From NCBI RefSeq assembly GCF_000332075.2, contig NZ_ALVU02000001.1, forward strand, positions 1,135,193 through 1,199,192: DNA of 64,000 nt. The letters run 5' to 3'. The notes beneath the pieces were generated by a model that saw only the letters and a list, made by a program, of their open reading frames with translations, was not told where the DNA came from and did not search any database. Positions 24,889 through 32,950 of the stretch are shown here, piece by piece. How positions within the stretch are numbered: position 1 is the first letter of the stretch; each line of letters begins with the position of its first letter. A program made the translations under genes and the position numbers. The stretch comes from Synechocystis sp. PCC 7509. GTDB lineage: Bacteria; Cyanobacteriota; Cyanobacteriia; Cyanobacteriales; Chroococcidiopsidaceae.

Positions 24889-25854
24889 TTACTTAGTAGG
24901 GCGTAAGTTGAGCAACTCTTGAGGAGAAGCCAACATATCAATTGCTACAAAGAAAATTTTGTCTTCAGGATTGATTAAAAACCGCCAAGAGATATTCATC
25001 CCCACATTGACACCAAACCAAGGAGTTTGAACTACACCCGTTACCTTGACTTGCTTAGAGCCATCGGGGGCTTTTTCGCTGATACCTTGCTGGGGCATCA
25101 TATTTAAACCCTGGGCTTCTTCACGCATATATTTTGCGATCGCTTCTCTTCCCACAATCGGCTTTTGGAAAGGTGGCTGCAATGCACCATCGGTTGTAAA
25201 CAATTCTACAGCGCTCTTAAAGTCGTCCGCATTCATTGCAGTAACGTAGCTTGATACCGCAGGCTCGTTAATACCAGCAATTTCAATTTTGGTAGGCGCG
25301 GGAGCATCGCGTTCAAACATAGGCTCGGCGGCTCTTGGTTCGCTGCTAGAAGCCACGGTTGTATCAAAGCCCATATCTACTACTGTATTGCGAAGTACAG
25401 TAATTTGCTGCCCAGCATCAAGCTTTTTAATCGCATCTAATACTATCTGCACACCGGGAGACATTTGATAGCCTGTAGGTACGGGAGTTACTAACCCTTG
25501 CTTCATCAATTCCCCTAATTCGTACCAAAAAGCTAACTTGGTATTGACGCTAAAGAATCCATAGGTACGGCTCATAGGGGTATCAGCGCGTCTAGCTAGT
25601 TCGCGCATTACCTGCATTTGATCTTCGTTGGATTTTTGCTGAATATCTTTAAGCATCCGCTCGGCAAATTGCAGGCGAGCGGCTCCAGGAGCGGCGGGAG
25701 TAATGGTTTTGCCCATTTCGGTATAAGCGTACCATAGCAATGCTAGGCGGTCGTCTACGCTCAGTTGGTCGAATAAAGCGATGATAGCTGGAATCTGACT
25801 GGGAACTTGAGTGCTTGAAAATATATTTTGAGCGGACTCAATTGTATAGGTCAT
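24889..25854 (-). CDS. ocp: orange carotenoid protein (OCP), 321 aa
   Basis: OCP is a soluble keto-carotenoid-binding photoreceptor. Blue-green light converts it to a red form that binds the phycobilisome core and quenches excess energy. The N-terminal carotenoid-binding helical domain (about 1-165) keeps the pigment-contacting residues W41, Y44, W110 and the interface Arg155. A flexible linker (about 166-192) leads to the NTF2-like C-terminal domain. Its carbonyl-binding pair corresponds to Y203 and W290, shifted by two from the best-studied OCP. The linker is somewhat proline/alanine-rich. No FRP gene adjoins it. The gene is monocistronic: a 380-base leader lies upstream and a terminator hairpin follows. 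Confidence 0.97.
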   Translation of the reverse strand: MTYTIESAQNIFSSTQVPSQIPAIIALFDQLSVDDRLALLWYAYTEMGKTITPAAPGAARLQFAERMLKDIQQKSNEDQMQVMRELARRADTPMSRTYGFFSVNTKLAFWYELGELMKQGLVTPVPTGYQMSPGVQIVLDAIKKLDAGQQITVLRNTVVDMGFDTTVASSSEPRAAEPMFERDAPAPTKIEIAGINEPAVSSYVTAMNADDFKSAVELFTTDGALQPPFQKPIVGREAIAKYMREEAQGLNMMPQQGISEKAPDGSKQVKVTGVVQTPWFGVNVGMNISWRFLINPEDKIFFVAIDMLASPQELLNLRPTK

Positions 25855-26238
25855 TATCGAAACTCCAGAATTATTATTTGCTTTGAAAATTTACAAATTG
25901 GCTTAAAGTCATGTCAAATCTAGGCTTCCTAACGTAGAAAACCTATGAGTTTGACTTTACAGCAAAGGGACGTGTTAAACCTAGAAGCGCGATCGCTTGG
26001 CTATGTAAATGAATGTAACTTAATTAGTGATTTTTGTAAAGTTTTTTAAAATTTTTGTCCAAAATTAGAGTTATGAGGTATTTTCATGTATTAGTTTGTA
26101 GAGTGCTTATATAAATAAATTCTGGTGTTAGAGACAAAAAACGCTGAGATTTAACTCCATATTCCCCTATGGGGAAAGAAGCTATTTCTATGAATTAGTT
26201 GTTTTAGTGCGGGCTTTGATACTTACAGCAACAAATAC
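25855..26238. other. OCP upstream region
   Basis: Around 380 bases without a gene. They must carry the OCP promoter (transcription leftward) and the 3' end of the REC-DUF3685 gene. I see a HIP1 octamer at about 25988 and AT-rich tracts. I cannot assign promoter boxes with confidence. Confidence 0.4.
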
Positions 26239-27936
26239 TTACTTAAATTTCTCACTATCTTTCCCAAATTTATTTGCAGGAAAAGATCCGCCAATACCTT
26301 GTAAGATACCACGTCCAACTAAACCGATAGCTCTACCAATTACTTGTGTTAGCACGTAAACAATACCACTACCTAAAAATGCTACCGCTCCCCGCAATCT
26401 CGGAGAAATCGCATCTCTCAATTCTAAAGCTAATGTTACCACCAAAGGAATACCTGTAAGCTGCTTTAATTCTTGGTTTCGCGGTGCATAAATTGAGACT
26501 TTAGCAATTCCTCTACTCGCCAGCACAAATAACTCATAACGACTTTCAAACATTAGTCTTGGTGCGGTGATATATTCATTCAGGCGATATTTCCAAGATA
26601 AGCTATTTCTAAATCGCTCTATTTCACGAGTAGAAATTAAATTAGCATCGTAAAAATTTTGTTTAATTACTTCTACATCTCCTAACTTATTTAATAGCGG
26701 TTGGATTACAGCATTAGCTATTTCAATTAGTAAGTGTTGCAAGAGTATTTCTGCTCTTGCCATTGCTTCGGGAGTAGGCGCAGAATAAGGCACATTGTCA
26801 ATGACTAAAGGTGTCGCAAATAATAAGTAAGAAAAAAGCGATCGCACAAAGGGAATTTTGGGCAATAAGTTAGTTTTTATAATTTCTGCATCTTGCAACA
26901 AATAGTTAGAAATTTCTATGCTTTGTTCGTTTGTTTGAATAGTCGCATACTTACCAAAAAAGTCTATTGTTGCTGCTTGCCATAAGTCTATTAAAATGAC
27001 ATCTTGCATTTTTGGCAACTTATCTACTTGAATTTTAGCCGTACTTAGTTGAATAATAATTGCTTCAATTTTTACTAAAACTACATCAAGCAATTCACGT
27101 TTTTTTTCTATTTTTAAAATATCAATTTCTAGCGGTACGTCAGTTAAATTTTCTAAGCTAAATTGCAACTTCTCTCTTACAGATGCCAATATATTAGGCG
27201 ACGATGACTGAAGTAAACTTTGATTAGTTGCGACAATAGAGCTTTCTTTAATCTCTAACTTTCCGCGCTCTAACAGTTGAGGATAAGCGCCATTATTGAT
27301 AACAATTGCTTGTGGCTTTAATAATTTATTAACTAACCAACGCGAGGCTAATAATTCTCTCCTATGTCCGGCAAATATGGCTTTTTCTAATACTGTTAAT
27401 CCAGGATTTTGTAACTGTGTAGTTACCTCGTTTAAAGTCCTGTCAATTTGCTGCAATCCAGACAAGCGCCAGGTTTCTTTTATTGCCCTAAATATATTAG
27501 TTGTTGATAAGGAAATTTCTAAATCCCAAAAAAATTGTCTGTTTGCTACTTGTCTAATAATAGCTACTAGCTCAGGAATAGACGTGTTTTTAAAACAATA
27601 ACCATCTATACCTAGGTTTTTTGCTGTAGATAATTGGGTAGATTCATTAACGGCGCTAATTAGTAATATAGGTAAGCTAGGATATAAAACTTTTATTTGT
27701 TTACCTAGTTCTAAAGCTGATAATTGATTGACTTGGCTATTTGGTATATTTGATGCCAAAATTACTAAGTCTACGGGAGTGCGATCGCGCATTTCTAATA
27801 ATTGGAGTGCAGTCTTTTCGCTGTCGGCTTCTGCAACTACTTCAATATCGGCGAATTCTCCAATTATTACGCGCAATCCAGTCCGATATATCAAATCTTG
27901 GTCGATTAACAGGAGTTTGAGGATAGCATCGCTCAT
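26239..27936 (-). CDS. receiver domain fused to DUF3685 (Ycf55-like), 565 aa
   Basis: Residues 1-125 form a NarL-type receiver: the acidic pair is in KLLLIDQDLIYR, and the expected phosphoacceptor position falls in VDLVILASNIPN, where the Asp seems absent or displaced (LVILAS replaces the usual D-M-P pattern). Lys is replaced in GYCFKNTSIPEL. The remaining 430 residues match the DUF3685/Ycf55 domain known from cyanobacterial and red-lineage plastid genomes. It ends with a hydrophobic segment (LRGAVAFLGSGIVYVLTQVIG). No DNA-binding domain is visible. The function is unknown; the altered receiver suggests phosphorylation-independent signalling. Confidence 0.8.
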   Translation of the reverse strand: MSDAILKLLLIDQDLIYRTGLRVIIGEFADIEVVAEADSEKTALQLLEMRDRTPVDLVILASNIPNSQVNQLSALELGKQIKVLYPSLPILLISAVNESTQLSTAKNLGIDGYCFKNTSIPELVAIIRQVANRQFFWDLEISLSTTNIFRAIKETWRLSGLQQIDRTLNEVTTQLQNPGLTVLEKAIFAGHRRELLASRWLVNKLLKPQAIVINNGAYPQLLERGKLEIKESSIVATNQSLLQSSSPNILASVREKLQFSLENLTDVPLEIDILKIEKKRELLDVVLVKIEAIIIQLSTAKIQVDKLPKMQDVILIDLWQAATIDFFGKYATIQTNEQSIEISNYLLQDAEIIKTNLLPKIPFVRSLFSYLLFATPLVIDNVPYSAPTPEAMARAEILLQHLLIEIANAVIQPLLNKLGDVEVIKQNFYDANLISTREIERFRNSLSWKYRLNEYITAPRLMFESRYELFVLASRGIAKVSIYAPRNQELKQLTGIPLVVTLALELRDAISPRLRGAVAFLGSGIVYVLTQVIGRAIGLVGRGILQGIGGSFPANKFGKDSEKFK

Positions 27937-28022
27937 ACTGTTATTAACCGCGCTTTAGAAAGAAAAATTGGAGCAAAAACTTACAACTATTAATGTTCAA
28001 TTTTCTTACCCCAACTTCCCAA

Positions 28023-28472
28023 TTATTCATTATCTTGTTTTTGTCTGTAGCCGTAAAAGTTGATATTGTAATCGGTAATTTTTACGCCCGTTTGTTGTTC
28101 AATTTGCTGTAATAATTCTGCGGGTAACTTAACTTCGACATCTAAAATTTGGTTGGTATCCAAACAATTTACATGACTGTGAGAATCGCTGATATTTCCA
28201 TACAATCTACCATCCGAGCGCTCGATACACTCAATAATATTTTGACTAGAAAGCGCCTCTAAGTTTTGATAAACTGATGTATGACCAATTTCTTTACCTT
28301 GCTGATTTAAGCGATCGTAAATTTCTCTTGCCGATAAGTGTTCTTTTGCTTGCCAGAGTAGCTCTAAAATAAAGCGACGTTGACGGCTCAAACGCATACC
28401 TAAATTTTGACACCGATCTACGGCATCTTCAAGGGAGCGAATCGGTTTTATTACTATTGCCTCTTTTTGCAT
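28023..28472 (-). CDS. Fur-family transcriptional repressor, PerR/FurC-like, 149 aa
   Basis: A Fur-type regulator: a winged helix (MRLSRQRRFILELLWQA through HTSVYQNLEALSSQNII) followed by the dimerisation/metal domain with HSHVNC and the late VKITDYNINFYGYRQ strand. The structural zinc CxxC pairs of classical Fur are not present (HSHVNCLDTNQ). This layout fits the cyanobacterial FurC/PerR subgroup, which represses peroxide-defence genes through metal-catalysed oxidation. The opening IRSLEDAVDRCQNLG also fits this subgroup from memory. I use ATG 28472; an ATG 15 bases earlier is possible. The gene is divergent from the M48 protease gene with 235 bases between them. No target operators were assigned. 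Confidence 0.85.
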   Translation of the reverse strand: MQKEAIVIKPIRSLEDAVDRCQNLGMRLSRQRRFILELLWQAKEHLSAREIYDRLNQQGKEIGHTSVYQNLEALSSQNIIECIERSDGRLYGNISDSHSHVNCLDTNQILDVEVKLPAELLQQIEQQTGVKITDYNINFYGYRQKQDNE

Positions 28473-28707
28473 AACTATAATTTTCAACTATTTTAGTAAT
28501 TAAAACGTGGATTTAAGCGCCTTTAACCTCCAAACTTGAGTGCTGAATCGGTCTGTAGGCTAACTTACGTGCAAGTTAATTTGTTAAAGTAAACTCATTA
28601 CAACTTTATCCTAACCTATCGGCAAACGTCCATCACCAAGCAAAGGCGGCAGATTCGTTATCATGGCGCATAGAACAACTCGTCTGTTTTTGTAGCTACA
28701 ACTACCT

Positions 28708-29583
28708 ATGTCCTTATCTAAAAATTCTTTGATTGGTTTGAAAGCTGACGAATTTCGTCACCCCCTAGACTTAGAAGCAACCAAGGCTATCAAACAGATA
28801 CCTGGTATAGATTTGATGGTGCGAAATCTCTTAGGGCCTTTAGCCGAGCAGTTTTTTTATGTAGAAAATATTGCTTCTAGCGTACTTGTGGGCAAGTCTC
28901 AGCTACCACAGTATCACCAATTACTGCTAGAAGCCTGTGCAATCTTGGATTTAGAGCCACCACAGCTATACGTCCGTCAGCACCCCATTCCTAACGCTTA
29001 CACCTTCGCTATGCGTGGGAAACAACCCTTTGTAGTGCTGCATACTTCCCTAATTGACTTACTCACCCTAGAGGAGATTCAAGCAGTAATTGCTCACGAA
29101 TTAGGACATCTCAAGTGCGATCACAGCGTTTATTTGACACCGATAAATTTACTTATACTCGCTGCTAGTCAAATTCCTACTTGGGGGGAAGTTTTAGCCC
29201 AAAGCATACAAACGCAATTATTGCAATGGGTACGTTGTGCCGAATTTACGTGCGATCGCGCGGCATTACTCGCCACCCAAAACCCCAAAGTAGTCATGTC
29301 TTTATTAATGAAACTAGCAGGGGGATCGCCGATCCTTGCTCCCCAACTGAACCTTGAGGCATTTATCGATCAAGCTCGCGCCTACAGCGACATCAGCAAA
29401 ACTGAACTCGGAGAAATGCTAGTTTCAGCCCGGACAGCCCAACTAAGCCACCCAGTACCCGTATTACGCGCTAAAGAGATCGATCTATGGGCAACAAGTC
29501 AAGAATATCAATCCTTGCTAAAAAGCCATACAATAGGTTATACTAGCAAAGCTTCAGACAAGGGCGGATGGCGGAATTGGTAG
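28708..29583 (+). CDS. M48 family zinc metalloprotease, 291 aa
   Basis: The protease signature HELGH is at residues 130-134 (VIAHELGHLKCDH), with the third zinc ligand Glu in the later helix WVRCAEFTCDRAALL. These proteins relate to HtpX/Ste24 and degrade damaged or misassembled proteins. Only one hydrophobic stretch (INLLILAASQIP) is seen, so it may be peripheral or singly anchored, unlike multi-span HtpX. The length is in the range of the cyanobacterial soluble group. The last six sense codons and the stop (TAG at 29581-29583) lie inside the tRNA-Leu gene starting at 29562. Confidence 0.88.
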   Translation: MSLSKNSLIGLKADEFRHPLDLEATKAIKQIPGIDLMVRNLLGPLAEQFFYVENIASSVLVGKSQLPQYHQLLLEACAILDLEPPQLYVRQHPIPNAYTFAMRGKQPFVVLHTSLIDLLTLEEIQAVIAHELGHLKCDHSVYLTPINLLILAASQIPTWGEVLAQSIQTQLLQWVRCAEFTCDRAALLATQNPKVVMSLLMKLAGGSPILAPQLNLEAFIDQARAYSDISKTELGEMLVSARTAQLSHPVPVLRAKEIDLWATSQEYQSLLKSHTIGYTSKASDKGGWRNW

Positions 29584-29643
29584 ACGCACTGCACTCAAAA
29601 TGCAGCGGGGAAACCCGTAGGAGTTCGAGTCTCCTCCTGCCCA
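29562..29643 (+). tRNA. tRNA-Leu (anticodon CAA)
   Basis: An 82-nt cloverleaf. The acceptor strand GGGCGGA pairs with CCTGCCC (one G-U and one A-C mismatch at the base of the stem). The D arm is GCG-GAATTGGTAGA-CGC. The anticodon stem CTGCA/TGCAG holds the loop CTCAAAA, giving anticodon CAA. A long class II variable arm (CGGGGAAACCCGT) and the T arm AGGAG-TTCGAGT-CTCCT follow. The discriminator base is A and CCA is not encoded. No intron is present. The 5' end overlaps the protease gene by 22 bases. Confidence 0.95.
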
Positions 29644-29677
29644 CTGAAACTATTTAATTGTTGGGAGACTAAGGGTT

Positions 29678-29884
29678 ATGAACCAGCGCCTAAAGCGGTG
29701 GGAATCGCCGCGTTCTGAAGGCAGAAACAAAAAAGGTAGAGGCGGAACAGCTAGAGCGAGGCAGTTGAAAAAGCAAACGCAAATGCTACGGCAAAGGCTC
29801 AAAGAAGATAATAACAATAATAAAAAGCGGGGAGATGATTTTGTCTTCCCGCTTTTTTCTTTAGATAGTTGCCGCAGCGCTTAA
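29678..29884 (+). CDS. small highly basic protein, 68 aa
   Basis: Starts at an ATG with AAGGG three to seven bases upstream and reads MNQRLKRWESPRSEGRNKKG, followed by GGTARARQLKKQTQMLRQRL, a strongly basic, probably helical nucleic-acid-binding-like segment. The last 25 residues read through a perfect intrinsic terminator (29822-29857), so the real end may have been altered or the hairpin may be transcript-processing only. It overlaps the apcF stop on the other strand by four bases. I do not recognise the family. Confidence 0.4.
   Translation: MNQRLKRWESPRSEGRNKKGRGGTARARQLKKQTQMLRQRLKEDNNNNKKRGDDFVFPLFSLDSCRSA
29822..29857. terminator. bidirectional intrinsic terminator, tRNA-Leu side and apcF
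   Basis: A 13-bp stem with one G-T pair (29822-29834 with 29845-29857), flanked by A and T runs so that both strands end in U-rich tails. It can terminate the tRNA/small-protein transcript and the apcF transcript from the other side. Confidence 0.85.
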
Positions 29885-30390
29885 ATATCTTTTTCGCTTA
29901 ATTCGCGCGTCATATAATCAAACGGCTCATCTACAAAACTTGTATCTACAACACCTGCTGCCGCTACTTCTTGCTTAACAATATCTTTCATAATTTGAAT
30001 GCCTTGGACTGTGGGTCCAATGGGTACACCCAAAGAATTGTAAGTTTCGCGCAAGCCCTGCAATACGCGCTCGTCTAGCACGTTCATATTGCCAGCGACT
30101 AAAGCATAAGTAGCATAACGCAAGTAATAATCCATATCGCGCAAACAAGCAGCGTAACGCCTTGTGGTGTAAGCATTGCCACCAGGACGAATTAATTCTG
30201 GCAGATTTTCAAATAACTGAGAACCTGCACGCTTGACAATAGCAGCAGCATTAGAATTAATAGCTGCGGCGGCTTGGATTCTTGCAGTTCCTGTCTCAAA
30301 GTAAGTTTTAAGACTATCGATGGCATTGCGGTCAAAATAGCGACCAGCAACGTCATACGTGCCAATTAAGCTTGTGATTGCATCTCGCAT
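29881..30390 (-). CDS. apcF: allophycocyanin beta-18 subunit, phycobilisome core, 169 aa
   Basis: ApcF is a minor core subunit that pairs with the ApcE pigment domain and helps pass energy from the phycobilisome to photosystem II. The phycocyanobilin-binding Cys82 is in YAACLRD, and Asn72 (GGNAYTTRRY), which is methylated in beta-type subunits, is present. The N-terminus (MRDAITSLIGTYDVAGRYFD) and C-terminal tail (VDTSFVDEPFDYMTRELSEK) are of ApcF type and not of the main ApcB type, which is slightly shorter (about 161 residues). It is monocistronic and divergent from glnA. Confidence 0.96.
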   Translation of the reverse strand: MRDAITSLIGTYDVAGRYFDRNAIDSLKTYFETGTARIQAAAAINSNAAAIVKRAGSQLFENLPELIRPGGNAYTTRRYAACLRDMDYYLRYATYALVAGNMNVLDERVLQGLRETYNSLGVPIGPTVQGIQIMKDIVKQEVAAAGVVDTSFVDEPFDYMTRELSEKDI

Positions 30391-30590
30391 AAAATTGTTC
30401 TCCCAATTTTTTTGTGATATTTAATATTTTTAACTGGCAGAAGTCGCACTTGTTATAAATTTGTGTAACGCTAAAGCACTCTTTCATACTTATCTAAGGA
30501 TCTTAAGCCAAAAATGCGATCGCCATAACCTAATTTATCAATAAATAAGCAGTGTTGAGCCGCAAATCAAACCGATCAAAACAGTGTTTT

Positions 30591-30632
30591 GTGTATTAAG
30601 CTACAAAACTGCCCCAATTCTGTCTCTAGGAT
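30591..30632 (+). promoter_or_regulatory. NtcA-activated promoter of glnA
   Basis: GTGTATTAAGCTAC at 30591-30604 fits the NtcA operator GTA-N8-TAC with one change (GTG). After 22 bases comes TAGGAT (30627-30632), a good TAN3T -10 box. The spacing is that of canonical NtcA class II promoters, predicting transcription from about 30639 and activation under nitrogen limitation. The distance to the glnA start codon is about 90 bases. Confidence 0.75.
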
Positions 30633-30727
30633 GATTCAAAAGTGGCATAATTAGTTCTCACCTGCAACAGCAGCAAAGAGAAACATCATTATAAATTTGA
30701 GTGCGTCGGCTAAACAAGGAGTTATCA

Positions 30728-32149
30728 ATGGCTGAAACCCCCCAAGAAGTCTTGAAAATGATTCAAGACCACAACATCGAGCTAATCGATCTAAAATTTG
30801 TTGATATGCTAGGTATCTGGCAGCACTGCACTTTCCATCGCAGCTTAATTGATGAAGATTCTTTCACTGACGGCGTTGCGTTTGATGGCTCTAGTATTCG
30901 GGGTTGGAAAGCAATCAACAATTCGGACATGGCAATGCGACCCGACCCAAGTACCGCTTGGATCGATCCATTTATGGAAGTGCCAACATTAAGTATGATT
31001 TGTACGATTGTAGAACCTCGTACTGGCGAACTATACGATCGCGATCCCCGCTCCATTGCCCAAAAAGCTATGGACTATCTAATTGCTAGTGGGATTGGAG
31101 ATACAGTTTTTTGCGGGCCAGAACCAGAGTTTTTTATCTTTGACGATGCCCGTTTTGACCAAACCGGACATCAAGGTTACTACTACATAGACTCCGTAGA
31201 AGGCGGCTGGAATGCTGGTAGAACTGAACCCGGTGGCAACTTGGGTTACAAAATTGCCAATAAAGGCGGATACTTCCCCGTTGCACCCACCGATACATTG
31301 CAAGACATTCGCTCAGAAATGTTGCTAACAATGGGCAAGTGCGGCGTACCAATTGAGAAGCATCACCATGAAGTAGCTTCCGGCGGACAGTGCGAACTCG
31401 GTATTCGGTTTGCGCCCTTGGTTGCGGCGGCGGACTATGTAATGACTTACAAGTACATTGTCAAAAACGTTGCGAAGAAGTATGGCAAAACAGCGACATT
31501 CATGCCCAAACCCATGTTTGGCGACAACGGTACAGGAATGCACACCCATATGTCTATTTGGAAAGATGGACAACCTTTGTTTGGCGGCGATAAGTACGCC
31601 AAATTAAGTCAAATGGCGTTGTATTTTATCGGTGGATTGATTAAACACGCCCCTTCAATCCTGGCTTTTAGCAACCCCAGCATCAACTCCTACAAACGAT
31701 TAGTGCCAGGTTACGAAGCCCCAGTAAACCTAGCTTATTCTCAAGGCAATCGTTCCGCTTCGATTCGGATTCCGTTGTCGGGAGACAATCCCAAGGCAAA
31801 GCGCCTAGAGTTTCGTTGTCCCGATCCTAGCTGTAATCCTTATTTGGCGTTTTCAGCGATGTTGTGTGCGGGTTTAAATGGGATTAAAAATCAGATAGAT
31901 CCCGGCGATCCTTTGGACGTAGATATTTACGAACTCAGCCCAGAAGAATTAAGTAAAATACCTTCTACGCCGGGATCTTTGGAAGCAGCCTTAGAAAGCT
32001 TGGAGCATAATCACGATTTCTTAACCGAAAGTGGCGTTTTCACTGAAGACTTTATTCAAAATTGGATTACCTACAAACTGGATAAAGAAATCAACCCGAT
32101 GCGCTTGCGTCCTCACCCCTTCGAGTTTTCGTTGTACTACGATTGCTAA
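30728..32149 (+). CDS. glnA: glutamine synthetase type I, 473 aa
   Basis: The enzyme makes glutamine from glutamate, ammonia and ATP and is the entry point of nitrogen into the GS-GOGAT cycle. The start ATG at 30728 follows AAGGAG by six bases; an upstream GTG at 30701 is less likely. The core motifs are visible: [11 protein letters not shown], the metal-binding [46 protein letters not shown] and the adenine-site region [20 protein letters not shown] Tyr equivalent to the adenylylation site is present in [12 protein letters not shown], although cyanobacteria use protein inhibitors. No gifA/gifB genes are in the window. The gene is divergent from apcF and ends in a large hairpin. Confidence 0.97.
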   Translation: MAETPQEVLKMIQDHNIELIDLKFVDMLGIWQHCTFHRSLIDEDSFTDGVAFDGSSIRGWKAINNSDMAMRPDPSTAWIDPFMEVPTLSMICTIVEPRTGELYDRDPRSIAQKAMDYLIASGIGDTVFCGPEPEFFIFDDARFDQTGHQGYYYIDSVEGGWNAGRTEPGGNLGYKIANKGGYFPVAPTDTLQDIRSEMLLTMGKCGVPIEKHHHEVASGGQCELGIRFAPLVAAADYVMTYKYIVKNVAKKYGKTATFMPKPMFGDNGTGMHTHMSIWKDGQPLFGGDKYAKLSQMALYFIGGLIKHAPSILAFSNPSINSYKRLVPGYEAPVNLAYSQGNRSASIRIPLSGDNPKAKRLEFRCPDPSCNPYLAFSAMLCAGLNGIKNQIDPGDPLDVDIYELSPEELSKIPSTPGSLEAALESLEHNHDFLTESGVFTEDFIQNWITYKLDKEINPMRLRPHPFEFSLYYDC

Positions 32150-32178
32150 AAAGTAAGTATATTACTTGCTTTAATGCC

Positions 32179-32250
32179 GCCGTGTAGGGGCGCAAGTCAC
32201 CTTTTGGGATTTGTAAGCATTCTTCCCAAAAAAGCCGTCTCCTACACGGC
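32179..32250 (+). terminator. long hairpin terminator after glnA, overlapping the end of the convergent gene
   Basis: GCCGTGTAGG (32179-32188) pairs with CCTACACGGC (32241-32250), followed by ATTTTTT. A second stem inside it is CTTTTGGGA/TTCCCAAAAAAG (about 32201-32233). The outer right arm includes the stop codon of the lysozyme-like gene on the other strand. Confidence 0.75.
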
Positions 32251-32928
32251 ATTTTTTAGCTCCTCTTTGAGCATTTTTTGATAAACTTTGGGCAAACGTC
32301 CCGTTAAAGAATTATCTTCTATGCCATAGCCTAAACTTGTCCAAGTTCCTGAAAGTAGCCGCCGCACTTGATTTAACTTGCCTGCTTGTAATAGCTTGGA
32401 AAGGTCTTTGCCCCAAAATTGGCGATCGCTTAACCAAGCATAAACTACCGCATCTTGAAATTCTGGCTCAAAGCTATAGGTTTGCCAAAACATAATTTTT
32501 GGGGGTTCGGGATGGTATAACGCCGCCTTTTCGTACCAAGTAATATTAATCATCTGATAGCGTCCCGCCGCCGTCGAACAATCTCCCCTATTGGGACCAG
32601 AAACTATCGTAATACATTGCTCTGGATGACGGCTCAAGTCGTTAATTTGCCCGCCACCATACAAAATTGAGTAAGGCTTAGGATCGTTTGCCTCACTTGC
32701 TGAAATCGTCCGCATTAAGGCGCGAATATAAGGATCGCCTCCTTTCATTTCCAAAGGGGGTAAATATCCAAAAGCAGGATCGAGGCGCGATTTTTTTTGC
32801 TGTTGCCCTGATAAATTATTCAGTAATAAAGTGAACAGTAAAACAGCGATGCTAACTGGAATAATCTTTTTTAAAGCCTTTGCCAAAACTTGCGGGCTTA
32901 CACTTGCTGGGGTTAAAAAACGCGCCAA
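32242..32928 (-). CDS. lambda-lysozyme-like (GH104) muralytic protein, membrane-anchored, 228 aa
   Basis: A membrane segment at about residues 22-42 (IIPVSIAVLLFTLLLNNLS) precedes a periplasmic domain of the phage lambda endolysin type, a lytic transglycosylase that cleaves peptidoglycan. The visible core is ALMRTISASEAND, with the catalytic Glu in ISASEA, then YSILYGGGQINDLSRHPEQC and DCSTAAGRYQMINITWY. The rest is helical and ends TGRLPKVYQKMLKEEL. A cell-wall remodelling role is likelier than a phage one, because no phage genes adjoin. The stop lies within the glnA terminator. It is followed upstream by an SDR-type gene on the same strand. Confidence 0.8.
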   Translation of the reverse strand: MARFLTPASVSPQVLAKALKKIIPVSIAVLLFTLLLNNLSGQQQKKSRLDPAFGYLPPLEMKGGDPYIRALMRTISASEANDPKPYSILYGGGQINDLSRHPEQCITIVSGPNRGDCSTAAGRYQMINITWYEKAALYHPEPPKIMFWQTYSFEPEFQDAVVYAWLSDRQFWGKDLSKLLQAGKLNQVRRLLSGTWTSLGYGIEDNSLTGRLPKVYQKMLKEELKNAV

Positions 32929-32950
32929 TTTCTTATCCTCAAGATTCTAA

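Noticed and set aside
30701-30727. GTG start 27 bases before the glnA ATG
   Set aside because: AAGGAG is placed correctly for the ATG at 30728, and glutamine synthetases of this clade begin MAETPQEVL.
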